DNA of 64,000 bases from Virgibacillus doumboii (GCF_902806455.1 NZ_CADCWQ010000001.1:3162001-3226000); one strand, 5' to 3'. Shown: positions 1 through 7,892, counted from the first letter of the stretch. Program-made: numbers and translations. The notes: a model not told the origin generated them from the letters alone.

Positions 1-45
1 GATATTTTTTACAGCATTATCGATCCAAGAATCCGATACGATTGA
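1..45 (+). CDS. Peptide ABC transporter permease (OppB/DppB type), C-terminal end only
   Basis: The window opens inside a reading frame that ends DPRIRYD-stop at base 45. DPRIRY or a close variant is the usual C-terminus of the first permease of oligopeptide/dipeptide ABC importers. The next gene is the matching second permease 11 bases later, so both belong to one operon. Only 14 residues are visible; the assignment rests on the tail motif and the neighbour. Confidence 0.7.
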   Translation, partial: DIFYSIIDPRIRYD

Positions 46-56
46 GGTGAAAACAT

Positions 57-980
57 ATGCATTCAAATCTGCAAGAACCATCGTCGCCACAGCCAGAAGG
101 CAACCCGGATGAAAGCCAAGTCAAAAGCAAAAGCCCATTTCAATTGGCATTACGCCGGTTCATGCGAAACAAGTTAGCTGTCATCAGCGTCTTTGTTTTA
201 ATAATGATTACCATCGTATGTGTGATGGCTCCTGTATTTACCGACCAGGATCCGGAGAAAACAAATCTATTACTGATTGAGAAAGGACCGAGCGAGGAAC
301 ATATTCTGGGCACAAACGGACAAGGGCAGGATAACTTTGCACGCTTGTTATATGGCGGACGAATTTCACTAATTGTCGGTTTCAGTGCAATGTTCTTCAC
401 ATTGGTAATCGGAGTTATTCTGGGTTCGGTTGCCGGCTATTACGGCGGCAAGATAGACGGATTAATCATGCGGGCGGCCGATATAATGCTCATGCTCCCG
501 TTCCTGGTACTGGTGCTTACGATAATGGCCATTATTGAGGAAGTGACCATCCAGATATTTGTCACCATTATCGCGATTACATCCTGGCCGAATCTGACGC
601 GGATCATCCGGGGAACGTTCCTATCGCTCCGTGAACAGGAGTTTGTCCTTGGCGCACGAGCAATCGGAGCAACCGATTTTCGGATTATTTTTAAACACTT
701 TATACCAAATGCGATTGGGCCAATTATTGTTAATGCCACATTGATGATGGCTGTATATATTATCATTGAATCAGGTCTCAGCTTTATCGGTTTTGGCATT
801 CCACAACCAACACCAACGTGGGGGAATATGATTTCAGAGGCAATGAACGTCCGGATTCTCCGTGATCATCCGGAAGCCTGGATTCCACCGGGAGTAGCGA
901 TTTTGGTTACTGTGCTGGCGATAAACTTTATTGGTGACGGGTTGCGTGATGCGTTTGATCCGAAGAGTAAGCAGCGGTAG
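57..980 (+). CDS. Peptide/nickel ABC transporter permease, OppC/DppC family
   Basis: A 307-residue inner-membrane permease that would form the channel of a peptide-type ABC importer together with the permease just upstream. The first 40 residues are cytoplasmic and polar. One membrane segment follows (about 40-62), then the OppC N-terminal region and five more segments from about residue 98. The coupling motif region EFVLGARAIGATDFRIIFKH (about 195-214) is the EAA loop that docks on the ATPase. The length is normal for the family. The start is ATG with GAGGTG eight bases upstream. No further transporter gene follows, so this is the last gene of the part of the operon seen here; the ATPases and binding protein must lie upstream. 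The substrate cannot be read from the sequence. Confidence 0.93.
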   Translation: MHSNLQEPSSPQPEGNPDESQVKSKSPFQLALRRFMRNKLAVISVFVLIMITIVCVMAPVFTDQDPEKTNLLLIEKGPSEEHILGTNGQGQDNFARLLYGGRISLIVGFSAMFFTLVIGVILGSVAGYYGGKIDGLIMRAADIMLMLPFLVLVLTIMAIIEEVTIQIFVTIIAITSWPNLTRIIRGTFLSLREQEFVLGARAIGATDFRIIFKHFIPNAIGPIIVNATLMMAVYIIIESGLSFIGFGIPQPTPTWGNMISEAMNVRILRDHPEAWIPPGVAILVTVLAINFIGDGLRDAFDPKSKQR

Positions 981-1115
981 GGGGTGTGAGATAAATACTT
1001 ATAATGAGGAGTCTTCCGTTGTGGGGGCTCTGTTTGTTTTTTATCCAAAAGATATTAGCTGATTTTGGGATAGACAAAGAAGCCGCGCAGCCTTATTTGA
1101 GATTATGCCCTTAAT

Positions 1116-1289
1116 TTAACCTTTTAAAGTCCCATAGGGTATTTGTTTTGCAGTCAAAACAGGCATATATGACAATCCTTTATAAGCATCCAAATGTATC
1201 CGTTCCTTAACTTCTGGTGGATATGCAAGTATATTGCTTAATTCATCAAGGGCAGTTTGTGACCAATAGACATTATAAGTTTTGTTCAC
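1116..1289 (-). pseudogene. Truncated RelE/ParE-type toxin
   Basis: A GTG-started frame of 57 residues overlaps the last 17 bases of the antitoxin-like gene upstream of it, the usual layout of type II toxin-antitoxin pairs. The protein begins NKTYNVYWSQTALDELSNIL, a typical RelE/ParE first strand and helix, and ends YGTLKG-stop. That is where an intact toxin would continue with the strands that carry catalytic or gyrase-binding residues (family length about 90-100). I found no continuation in the other frames downstream, so the 3' half seems deleted rather than frameshifted. It is probably inactive. Confidence 0.6.
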
Positions 1290-1551
1290 TTTCAAACTCC
1301 CTGATTTTATGCTGAAGATACTTTAGTCCCTGCTCTTGATCATAAATACGTCCATTTTCACGATCTTCCCGACTTTTCTGTACCTGCTGGATGAGTTCCT
1401 TATCAATAGAAAAAAGGTCTAAGTCCATTTGATCAATTGCTTCTCTTTCCCGTTTCATATTTAAATAACCAATAAAGTCATATACTTCAGCCCTATCTTC
1501 TTCGTGAATAAAGTCAATCAGCCGTTTTAGTTCTTTACGGTTAACACTCAT
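1273..1551 (-). CDS. Antitoxin-like small protein upstream of a truncated RelE/ParE toxin
   Basis: A 92-residue highly charged helical protein beginning MSVNRKELKRLIDFIHEEDR. An upstream extension to base 1617 is open, but this ATG has AAGG placed upstream and the extra 22 residues look unrelated. The protein would bind a toxin and repress its own operon, as relB/phd-like antitoxins do. That role is inferred from position, because the toxin gene starts inside its last codons. No recognised DNA-binding fold is obvious by eye. If the toxin is dead the antitoxin is an orphan. Confidence 0.6.
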   Translation of the reverse strand: MSVNRKELKRLIDFIHEEDRAEVYDFIGYLNMKREREAIDQMDLDLFSIDKELIQQVQKSREDRENGRIYDQEQGLKYLQHKIREFESEQNL

Positions 1552-1648
1552 TTTAAACACAGCCTTATTATTTACTAACACCATTATAGCTTTGAATGAA
1601 TCATTTCTAGAACCCATCCTTATTTCAATATAAAATTCACTCCAAAAT

Positions 1649-1671
1649 CTTATTCAATAAGCGGGCCCGAT
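1649..1671. repeat. CGGGCGC-type palindromic intergenic element, copy 1
   Basis: Contains CTTATTCAATAAG followed by GCGGGCCCGAT. It shares the CTTATTC arm and the GGGC core with the copies near 2274, 2991, 4211 and 60409. It lies between the antitoxin-like gene and the membrane genes downstream. Confidence 0.45.
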
Positions 1672-1725
1672 AATAGCAAAGTTTATTAATTACCTAGATG
1701 ATTGAATTAGTAAGGACGTGTCTTA

Positions 1726-2007
1726 TTAAGGAGCAAACCCATAAAAAAGTAATATAAATATAAAGGATAATACATATCCAATACCTACTAACAAGGCTAT
1801 CCAAATTATTAACATAGCAATTTTTGACCAAGTTCTTTTAAACGATTCATTAGTAAATTTAAATAATTTGTAACCGACTAAAATAAACAGTGGAATGAGG
1901 TAAAAGTACAAGAAAAAATTCACCCAGTCAAACTGCTTTTGAAAACCACCATCAACAGGATTATCATATAAATGATACGTTGATGAAATATAAATTAGTC
2001 CACTCAT
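1726..2007 (-). CDS. Small membrane protein of unknown function
   Basis: A 93-residue protein with two clear hydrophobic segments (about residues 29-49 and 63-90) separated by a basic loop (KFTNESFKRTWSK). It follows a second small membrane gene on the same strand by 17 bases, so the two are likely cotranscribed. No convincing ribosome site precedes the ATG. I do not recognise a family. It is one of the short units bounded by palindromic elements in 1.6-5.5 kb. Confidence 0.5.
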   Translation of the reverse strand: MSGLIYISSTYHLYDNPVDGGFQKQFDWVNFFLYFYLIPLFILVGYKLFKFTNESFKRTWSKIAMLIIWIALLVGIGYVLSFIFILLFYGFAP

Positions 2008-2024
2008 AAAAACAATAGATAGTT

Positions 2025-2213
2025 TTATAAAAACGATTCTTTTAATGTCTTTGCTATTTCCTTGTTGCCGGTTCCCAGCGTTAACACATTTAATACCCCA
2101 GTAATACCAAGAAATCCAAAAACAATATACCCTTGCATTGAATAATCAGTACTCCAAACACCTATAAAGAATGAGATTAAAATAATCAGAAGTAAACCTG
2201 CTCGTAAAGTCAC
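2025..2213 (-). CDS. Small membrane protein of unknown function
   Basis: About 62 residues from a GTG start, chosen because AAGGGGG lies five bases upstream. A longer TTG-started form to base 2261 lacks such a site. The product has two hydrophobic stretches: ALLLIILISFFIGVW-like near the N-terminus and GYIVFGFLGITGVLNVLTLG in the middle. The tail is charged and ends KTLKESFL. It is probably cotranscribed with the membrane gene downstream. No family is recognised. Confidence 0.5.
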   Translation of the reverse strand: MTLRAGLLLIILISFFIGVWSTDYSMQGYIVFGFLGITGVLNVLTLGTGNKEIAKTLKESFL

Positions 2214-2273
2214 ACTTACCCCCCTTAAATCATTTAATTCGTATCCAACAATCTGGTTCAATTCAGAAACAAT

Positions 2274-2298
2274 GCTTATTCGACAACTGCGCCCGATT
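2274..2298. repeat. CGGGCGC-type palindromic intergenic element, copy 2
   Basis: Plus strand GCTTATTCGACAACTGCG followed by CCCGATT. On the minus strand this reads AATCGGGCGCAGTTGTC then GAATAAGC. It lies between the DinB-fold gene and the small membrane genes. Confidence 0.65.
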
Positions 2299-2331
2299 GG
2301 TGAAGATTATATTTGCGAATAATTATAACGC

Positions 2332-2862
2332 TTACTTTTCGATATTGCTGTTATCATAAACCCTCAATTCCACTCCTTTTTCTTTTAAAAACCCATTAAT
2401 TTGCTGTTTATGGTGATTATCGTGCCATATAAATCCTGCTATGTAATTAAAAATAGAATGCGGGTAACCTGAATATCTGTCGACCTCTTCACCATTCAGT
2501 GTAAATTTAGCAAAGAACTCCTCCTCATCCCTTTTTCTTAACTCGGATATAAGCCTAGTTCTTTCCTCAAGCTTTTGTTGAAACAAAAGTTGTTGGGATA
2601 CGCCAGACAACGCGTATTGTGCTGCTTGCTTATTTAATGTTTCAAAATCAATACTTTTAATCACAGCGTTAAGTTTCATTTGTGGCAACGTTTCCTCTCG
2701 AATGTACCTATCCCAAAATGATATATGACTGATAATCTCCGCTATAGACCATTTGCCTTCTGCAATTGGCTCAAAGAAAAGAGTCTCCTCAATTGTCTTC
2801 AATGAACCGATATAGAGGTTAAAACTTTCAAAATCATTAATTAGGTCTTCTGTTGTGTACAT
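2332..2862 (-). CDS. DinB/YfiT-fold metal-binding protein
   Basis: A 176-residue protein with the four-helix DinB layout. It has GKWSIAEIISHISFWD near residues 37-52 and HDNHHKQQI near 146-154. The three histidines of these two motifs (one in SHISFWD, two in HDNHH) are the usual divalent-metal ligands of the superfamily. Members include thiol transferases of the BstA/YfiT type and many of unknown substrate; the sequence does not tell which. It is a single-gene unit with a palindromic element on each side (2274 and 2991). Confidence 0.8.
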   Translation of the reverse strand: MYTTEDLINDFESFNLYIGSLKTIEETLFFEPIAEGKWSIAEIISHISFWDRYIREETLPQMKLNAVIKSIDFETLNKQAAQYALSGVSQQLLFQQKLEERTRLISELRKRDEEEFFAKFTLNGEEVDRYSGYPHSIFNYIAGFIWHDNHHKQQINGFLKEKGVELRVYDNSNIEK

Positions 2863-2990
2863 TAATATCCCCCATTCGTTTATTATCCTCTGCTTGAATC
2901 ATACCAATATAGCACCCTCAGAGTCTTTATTCTAAAGTAACCTTATATTTAACAAAATGGCCCTTATAAGCGAGAAGAGGGTAGATATTT

Positions 2991-3012
2991 TTCGATTACT
3001 GCGCCCGATCGT
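2991..3012. repeat. CGGGCGC-type palindromic intergenic element, copy 3
   Basis: Plus strand TTCGATTACTGCGCCCGATC. It matches copy 2 in the core TGCGCCCGAT and in spacing. It lies between the 103-residue membrane gene and the DinB gene. Confidence 0.6.
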
Positions 3013-3033
3013 ATTGCGGAACGATTTGAATCG

Positions 3034-3345
3034 TTAAAAATAGTAATTAGCTATGAAAATAATAGCGAGGAATAAAACAAGATAAAAAATTGTCCATAAG
3101 ATTGCTTTTGATGGTATTTTTACTTTTTCCTCTTCTGTTTCCGTTTGTTTATATAAAATACTTCTTGACCACCAAAAGACTGCTGTACCCACCAGAAGGA
3201 TTGTCATTTGCCAACCTAATTTACCAGTAGTGATAAAATCGTAAATAGCCCATATTAATAATGCTGCTGTATAAAACATAAAAGCATTTCTTGCAGCTTT
3301 TATATTATGGTTTTGCTCCATTTCATCTGCCTTACGTAATTTCAT
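3034..3345 (-). CDS. Three-TM membrane protein paired with an XRE regulator
   Basis: A 103-residue protein with a charged N-terminus (MKLRKADEMEQNHNIKAARN) and three hydrophobic segments, near residues 23-38, 45-64 and 82-102. Its start overlaps the stop of the upstream regulator in an ATGA, so translation is probably coupled. Pairs of a short Cro/CI-type repressor and a DEMEQ...AARNAF membrane protein are common in Firmicutes; the membrane partner has no proven job. I infer that the regulator controls this gene and itself. Confidence 0.7.
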   Translation of the reverse strand: MKLRKADEMEQNHNIKAARNAFMFYTAALLIWAIYDFITTGKLGWQMTILLVGTAVFWWSRSILYKQTETEEEKVKIPSKAILWTIFYLVLFLAIIFIANYYF

Positions 3346-3545
3346 TTAGCACCCTCCTCAAAAATAAATAAATTATCCACCGTAGTAGAAAGACTTTTTG
3401 ATAACTTAAACGCTAAGCTTAAGGTAGGATCATATTTATTATTCTCGATTGCATTAATGGTTTGTCTCGTAACATTGCATTTATCCGCTAGCTTTCCTTG
3501 AGACATTTTCATTCCTTTTCTTATGAGTCTGATATTATTTTTCAT
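3342..3545 (-). CDS. Short XRE-family transcriptional regulator
   Basis: A 67-residue protein that is almost only a helix-turn-helix: IRLIRKGMKMSQGKLADKCN then VTRQTINAIENNKYDPTLSL. This matches the compact YvaO/YgzD-like regulators that act as dimers. It heads a two-gene operon with a membrane protein. A strong promoter and two inverted repeats lie directly upstream (3564-3629), which suggests autoregulation. ATG start; upstream bases are AT-rich. Confidence 0.85.
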   Translation of the reverse strand: MKNNIRLIRKGMKMSQGKLADKCNVTRQTINAIENNKYDPTLSLAFKLSKSLSTTVDNLFIFEEGAK

Positions 3546-3563
3546 TTTTCGTACACCCTTTAT

Positions 3564-3581
3564 TGTAAAAACCTTTTTACA
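3564..3581. promoter_or_regulatory. Palindromic operator, downstream of the -10
   Basis: TGTAAAAACCTTTTTACA: perfect 8-bp arms around a CC/GG centre. It lies between the -10 box and the XRE start codon, where a bound repressor would block transcription. Confidence 0.6.
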
Positions 3582-3586
3582 TATTA

Positions 3587-3615
3587 AGTATAAAAAAACT
3601 ACACATTTATGTCAA
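3587..3615 (-). promoter_or_regulatory. Sigma-A promoter of the XRE/membrane operon
   Basis: Minus strand TTGACA (3610-3615), exactly 17 bases, then TATACT (3587-3592). This is near consensus for the housekeeping sigma factor. Confidence 0.75.
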
Positions 3616-3629
3616 ATACTTTTTACATA
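3608..3629. promoter_or_regulatory. Second, imperfect operator overlapping the -35
   Basis: The half site TTTTTACATA (3620-3629) is identical to the conserved arm of the site at 3564-3581. The other arm, TATGTCAAA, is degenerate because it contains the -35 TTGACA on the minus strand. Two sites about 46 bp apart centre to centre bracket the promoter. Confidence 0.45.
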
Positions 3630-3696
3630 ATACGTGTAGCATTATTTGATTTAATGGATTTTATATTCAATATTGACGTTCTTCTTTATTAGTGAT

Positions 3697-3717
3697 AATC
3701 GCCCAACTCTGGAACAT
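3697..3717. repeat. CGGGCGC-type palindromic intergenic element, degenerate copy
   Basis: AATCGCCCAACTCTGGAACAT keeps the layout CGCCC-N3-TCTGGAA of the copy at 60409-60429. It lies between the 132-residue membrane gene and the XRE operon. Confidence 0.4.
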
Positions 3718-3726
3718 ATATAATAT

Positions 3727-4125
3727 TCAATGCTTGGCATATTGCTCTTCTCCAGTTTTAAAAAATGAACTTCTTACATAGAACGTATATGCTAAGACAA
3801 TTATCGACCAAATTAAATTTCCGACAAATGGCTGTTGATGTTGATTTGATATAAGGGTGAGACTTACTAAACCAAAAAACGCAGAATAGGTAATCATCAG
3901 CCAAAACACCCATTTTTTAAGCCGTATATATCCGTAAACCATTCCCATTGAAAATATTGCAACCAATATCCTCATAGGTTGTTCAGGTACACTAGGAACA
4001 CCAAACCTGTCAGCTATGCCAATGGGATCTGCATTAACATCATAAAAAATGACGGTATATAATAAAATAATGGCACCAAAAATATAAAAATAACTTATTA
4101 GAGAAACGCCCAAGGGTCTTTTCAA
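3727..4125 (-). CDS. Multi-TM membrane protein of unknown function
   Basis: About 132 residues from a TTG start, chosen because GAGGGGTG lies at good spacing; a longer frame to 4158 has no such site. The product starts KRPLGVSLISYFYIFGAII. It has four hydrophobic segments and the motif GYIRLKKWVFWLMITYSAFF typical of small DUF-type integral membrane proteins. No catalytic residues are visible. Single-gene unit between palindromic elements. Confidence 0.6.
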   Translation of the reverse strand: MKRPLGVSLISYFYIFGAIILLYTVIFYDVNADPIGIADRFGVPSVPEQPMRILVAIFSMGMVYGYIRLKKWVFWLMITYSAFFGLVSLTLISNQHQQPFVGNLIWSIIVLAYTFYVRSSFFKTGEEQYAKH

Positions 4126-4178
4126 TTTTATACACCCCTCCCTATAACAGCTTCTCATTGATTCAATTTTAACATAAT

Positions 4179-4238
4179 CTTATTCAACAAACTGCCCAAT
4201 TCAGTCATACGCTTATTCAATTACTGCGCCCGTTTGAG
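4179..4238. repeat. CGGGCGC-type palindromic intergenic element, two adjacent copies
   Basis: A degenerate copy (CTTATTCAACAAACTGCCCAA, 4179-4199) is followed by a well-conserved one (GCTTATTCAATTACTGCGCC then CGTTTGAGG, 4211-4238). Two copies in one gap may mark a deleted gene between them. Confidence 0.6.
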
Positions 4239-4328
4239 GAAAATCGTTTCAAAAGACCTTATTAAACTAATGCACCCTTTAGTGAAAGAGTGACTTTATC
4301 CATACAATAAAAATTTATTATAATGTGC

Positions 4329-4730
4329 TTAACTTACTTCACCTTTAATTTCCTTATTTTTTTGCCTTAAGTCATCTAAAGATACTTTAGATAAACTGAT
4401 TTCTTTCAAAACAAATTTGTCAGATTGATGTTTATAGATATAGTGCAAATTGTAGACCTTATCTTTTTCTAACAAATTCCATACATTTTTATCGACCTCA
4501 AAAGTTATATTCTTAGGTATGTGGTTGGTATCAAGGGTTGAGAAGGTTGCCTTAAATTTTTCATTATCATGAGATTCATCGTCCACCTTCTTGTCAATCA
4601 ATTCTCCAGGTTGAGTAACTTCAGATGTCATTTCATTGTTAGAGCAACTAATTATAATGAATGGCAAAGATAGTAATAAAATAGTTTTGCTTAATGATTT
4701 AAACACTTTTAAAGCACTCAAAAGCAACAT
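4329..4730 (-). CDS. Putative small lipoprotein
   Basis: About 133 residues with a hydrophobic signal segment (KTILLLSLPFIIISC) ending in a lipobox-like IISC-S, so the mature chain would be lipid-anchored outside the cell membrane. The rest is polar and has no recognised domain (KATFSTLDTNHIPKNITFEV...). AGGAG lies so close to the first ATG that a TTG one codon in, or a later start, is also possible. Single-gene unit between elements at 4211 and 4807. Confidence 0.55.
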   Translation of the reverse strand: MLLLSALKVFKSLSKTILLLSLPFIIISCSNNEMTSEVTQPGELIDKKVDDESHDNEKFKATFSTLDTNHIPKNITFEVDKNVWNLLEKDKVYNLHYIYKHQSDKFVLKEISLSKVSLDDLRQKNKEIKGEVS

Positions 4731-4806
4731 CACTCCTATTCACCATATTTTACTTTGGACATAAAAATAGATTAGTAAATATTCCTGCGGCGTTAGTACA
4801 AGAAAC

Positions 4807-4838
4807 GACTGTTCTTGTTAAACAGTCGCGCCCGTTTG
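4807..4838. repeat. CGGGCGC-type palindromic intergenic element with its own hairpin
   Basis: GACTGTT-N7-AACAGTC forms a hairpin directly followed by GCGCCCGTTTG, the core of the element. It lies 3' of the amber-interrupted lipoprotein gene and could work as its terminator. Confidence 0.5.
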
Positions 4839-4842
4839 CTTA

Positions 4843-5529
4843 CTAATCCATATTAAGTATTTTAATCAATTCTTCGACCTTTTCGTCATCACCCGGGTCA
4901 ATGGACACTTGTTTGGTATCCTTGATAATTTCTTTGTAAAAGTCTTCACCAGCGGGGTATTTGCCGTCCCAACGCAGAGGAACGTCATACTCATTAATCG
5001 TTCCATCCCCATTACTGCTATAAGTTACAGACCCATCTACTAAGCGAGGACCTGCCAATTGGAAAAAATCTTCCGGATAGTTGGCACTCGTTTTATCGTC
5101 AGGATTAAGTGGCTCACCAGCTGGAATAGGTTCAATATTCAATTCACTTATATCTTGATTCTCTCCAAGCTGTAACCAGACTCGGGCATATTCTATTTCT
5201 TCAGAGGTATACTTGGATAGTGCTTTACCCTACTCTTCGCTTTCAGATTGATCATTTGTACCTTTGCTTTCTTTTTCTTTTGAAGATGTTTTGTCAGAAT
5301 CATCGGTTTCAGGTTCCTCCAATTCCGATTCTGATACAGACTCCGACACATCTTCTTTTTTATCTGTTTGGTCACTTTCTGTATCATCATCTTTTTCAGG
5401 TTGAGAAGCAGAGACGTCCTCTGTTTCTGTTTTATCATTGCTTTCGTTTTGACTTGCATCATCACTACACGCCGCAAGCAATAATGCTGTTGTAAATAAA
5501 ATCGCCATTGATAATAGTATTTTTTTCAT
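4843..5529 (-). pseudogene. Secreted lipoprotein gene split by one in-frame TAG
   Basis: The first 99 codons give a lipoprotein signal (MKKILLSMAILFTTALLLAA-C, lipobox before Cys21) and a Ser/Asp/Glu-rich linker ending SESEE. A TAG stop follows at 5230-5232. The same frame then runs on without a break: GKALSKYTSEEIEYARVWLQ, then LGENQDISELNIEPIPAGEP and on to ILNMD at 4843. Both halves share the frame exactly (29 codons between the TAG and a TTG that could restart). Proteins with EIEYARVWLQLG...PAGEPLNP and SVTYSNGDG...WDGKYPAG domains after an acidic linker are, from memory, common Bacillaceae lipoproteins. The simplest reading is one ancestral gene of 228 codons disabled by a nonsense change. 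Read-through or internal restart cannot be excluded. Confidence 0.75.
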
Positions 5530-5667
5530 AGTTAATGCCTCTTATCCCCTTTGTCAAATCCCCTTTTCATGTATAAGGTACCATATATAGTATCATGTTA
5601 TAATTCGTAAATAACTGTATTACCATCTTAGATGGCACAATTGGTATCTATCCCTAACACTACGCCT

Positions 5668-6420
5668 CTACATATCAATAGCATCTACATTACTGTGAAG
5701 GAACATCAGGGGTAGAATTTTAAAAGACTCTGCATATGTACATTTTTCATCTGCCTTATCCGCTATTTGCATCGCTTTTTTAGTAAAGTAGTTAGTTACA
5801 AATGAAAGGTGTTCACCAGAAAACTGACTATTATGTGCTTGAATTGCCTTAAGTTTGTCTTCCCAAAATCCATCCACATTAATAAACGTATTTGGATGAT
5901 AGGTCATATAATATCCCATTGCTTGAACTCGATGTGGTTCCGTCCCCTTTTCAAGTTGTTCTGGATAAAATCGAAAGTTACCACTTGTTCGCGCTGCATG
6001 AGATACAACTTTTCCCGTAACAATGTGGTCAATATGTGTTTCATAATATAGCCAAGGGTCAACGGTAAAAATAATATCAGGACGCACCTTCCGAATCACG
6101 CCCACTAACTTCTCACGCAACTCTTCATGATCATACAGATGTCCATCGGGCAATTCCAACCAATGAAAGTCCTTTACGCCTAGAATTGCTCCTGCTTCCT
6201 TCTGTTCCTTTTGTCGTATCTCAATAAGCTCTTCATTTGACAGACGTTCGTCGATACCTCCAGAACCACCATCAGTTACCGTAAGATAGTGTACCTCCAC
6301 CCCTTTATCTACTAGTTTTGTAATTGTCGCGCCAGCACCAATATCATTGTCATCAGGGTGCGGTTGAATAAATAGCGCCCGTTTCATATCAAACGGATTT
6401 GGAATCTTGAATGGTATCAT
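5668..6420 (-). CDS. PIG-L/LmbE family N-deacetylase
   Basis: A 250-residue zinc-dependent deacetylase of the family that includes BshB (bacillithiol synthesis) and sugar or chitobiose deacetylases. The signature PHPDD (residues 20-24) provides the zinc His and the catalytic Asp. THIDH around residue 130 provides the second zinc His. The intervening TDGGSGG and LELPDGHL strands fit the family. GAGGT precedes the ATG. The substrate is open; the protein is longer than BshB1, and the TYHPNTFINVD region resembles BshB2-like members. It stands alone, with no bsh neighbour. Confidence 0.85.
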   Translation of the reverse strand: MIPFKIPNPFDMKRALFIQPHPDDNDIGAGATITKLVDKGVEVHYLTVTDGGSGGIDERLSNEELIEIRQKEQKEAGAILGVKDFHWLELPDGHLYDHEELREKLVGVIRKVRPDIIFTVDPWLYYETHIDHIVTGKVVSHAARTSGNFRFYPEQLEKGTEPHRVQAMGYYMTYHPNTFINVDGFWEDKLKAIQAHNSQFSGEHLSFVTNYFTKKAMQIADKADEKCTYAESFKILPLMFLHSNVDAIDM

Positions 6421-6904
6421 AATTTTTACCTCACTTTAGCAACAATAGATTAAATTTGATATTTCATAGTAAAGAACAATAATTTTCTCATCAGTAGTAA
6501 GGGATCTTCTATGAGAAGTTTCCATCATTTCTCACTTATTCCTCAATTTATACAATAGATTCATGTTCCAACCTAATTAAAATTCCACTTCTTTTATGTC
6601 ATCACCTTACTTTGTGATTATTTCAAATTTCTGTTACTTTCACAAGTTGTTATTCCATTAAATGGTCCAATTGCAGTATAACCTTATATTACTTTTACCT
6701 CTAAAGTCCCTTCAGCTCGATTGTGGACTAGCAATGATGAACCCAAAACCTTTGTCACTATTATAATCGAATCTGAGAAGATGTAGGTGGCATGATTTTT
6801 TGAAAAAAATCATGCCACCTTTTTTACATTAGGATACGATTATAGATATGAAGAAGGAATTTTTACTCTAAAAAATATTACCCTTCATGAGGCCAATCTT
6901 CATA
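6421..6904. other. Non-coding stretch, mostly featureless
   Basis: No credible reading frame on either strand. The only structure seen is the strong terminator hairpin listed at 6786-6825. The bases next to 6420 should contain the promoter of the deacetylase, but I see no consensus boxes. Confidence 0.5.
6786..6825 (+). terminator. Rho-independent terminator, plus direction
   Basis: GGTGGCATGATTTTTT pairs perfectly with AAAAAATCATGCCACC across a 2-base loop and is followed by six T. No plus-strand gene is seen before it, so its transcript is unknown. Confidence 0.75.
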
Positions 6905-7087
6905 CTATTCGTTCACTTCTTCCATAATAGCTCTTGTAATAAACACCAGTTGTTGGCCTTTGATTCCTTCTTTCATCAATATACGTTTACCGATTTTTGC
7001 GGTGTTCACTGGTCCAGTCCTGGCTGAGGTTCTTTTTTCTTTGAGCACCTTATGGATTAAGTCTGATTGTCGAAGGATTCCATTCAA
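6905..7087 (-). CDS. Possible small protein of unknown function
   Basis: A 60-residue basic frame 29 bases downstream of the lipoprotein gene on the same strand. Composition and codon use look coding-like (KIGKRILMKEGIKGQQLVF near the middle), but no ribosome site precedes the ATG and no family is recognised. It could be a remnant of a longer gene. Confidence 0.3.
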   Translation of the reverse strand: MNGILRQSDLIHKVLKEKRTSARTGPVNTAKIGKRILMKEGIKGQQLVFITRAIMEEVNE

Positions 7088-7116
7088 AGTAACAGCCGGA
7101 AATTCTAATTTATAAA

Positions 7117-7740
7117 TTATTCCTGTTCCATCTCTTCAAATGCATCAGGGTAAACAACGGTGTCAAAGACCTTGCCAGTCTCTGCATTTTCCATATTAAC
7201 GTTGACTTCATAATCATCCGGGTCTACCCCATCAAATAGTTGATAGTAGAGACCGGACATCGCCAATCCCAATGCTGCAAAACCATCAAAGCTGTTTTCA
7301 AATTTTTGTTGATCGACGACCATGGTGAATTCAGAGAATGAATCATTGGCCTTCACATCTTCAATGGAAGTGTAGTCCTTATTATTTTTAATTTCATTAA
7401 TGGTCTGGTTTACACTGTCTTTTAGTTCATTCATCATTTTCTTATGCGTGGACTTGGACATTGTATATGTTAGTGATTCGTCATCATTCTCTTTCACCTC
7501 AGAAACACCGGCTTCTTTAGCCTCAGCAATAACTTGTTTTTTGTCCTGACCTTCTAATAACGAAGGCGGTATTGTAATTTTCACCCTCAGAAGACTTTCA
7601 TCCACGTCTATAGATTCATCTTGCTTTTCTTGATTATCTTTTTGATTGCTTTTATCTGTATTTTGCGATTCGTTATCCCCATTACTGCAAGCACCTAAGA
7701 CTAAAGTGATGGTAAGTAACATGAATAATAGTTCTTTCAT
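7117..7740 (-). CDS. Lipoprotein of unknown function
   Basis: A 207-residue protein with signal peptide MKELLFMLLTITLVLGAC (lipobox LGAC, Cys18), then an Asn/Asp/Glu/Lys-rich linker (about 19-48). The globular domain begins LLRVKITIPPSLLEGQDKKQ and holds a MSKSTHKKMMNELKDSVNQT helix. It resembles the many Bacillaceae lipoproteins with an IPxSLLEGQD strand; their function is not known. Expected outside the membrane. The small frame downstream may be cotranscribed. Confidence 0.75.
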   Translation of the reverse strand: MKELLFMLLTITLVLGACSNGDNESQNTDKSNQKDNQEKQDESIDVDESLLRVKITIPPSLLEGQDKKQVIAEAKEAGVSEVKENDDESLTYTMSKSTHKKMMNELKDSVNQTINEIKNNKDYTSIEDVKANDSFSEFTMVVDQQKFENSFDGFAALGLAMSGLYYQLFDGVDPDDYEVNVNMENAETGKVFDTVVYPDAFEEMEQE

Positions 7741-7854
7741 TTTGATTCTCCTGTTCGGTTAGTTATTTTAAATACATAATGTGAACCTTTCGATTATTTT
7801 ATGCTAACAGATAGGGTATACAAATATATGCTTATGGTTTTTATCTAAAGAAAA

Positions 7855-7892
7855 GAGATTTCCAGTAAGTCTGTTAACTTACTGGAAATCTC
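7855..7892 (-). terminator. Terminator of the thiolase gene
   Basis: GAGATTTCCAGTAAG and CTTACTGGAAATCTC form a perfect 15-bp stem with an 8-base loop. On the minus strand it is followed by TTTTCTTT, just downstream of the thiolase stop. Confidence 0.8.

Noticed and set aside
5193..5495. Overlapping frames on both strands across the acidic linker of the lipoprotein
   Set aside because: They arise from the Ser/Asp/Glu codon bias of the linker; the true frame has a signal peptide and continues after the TAG.
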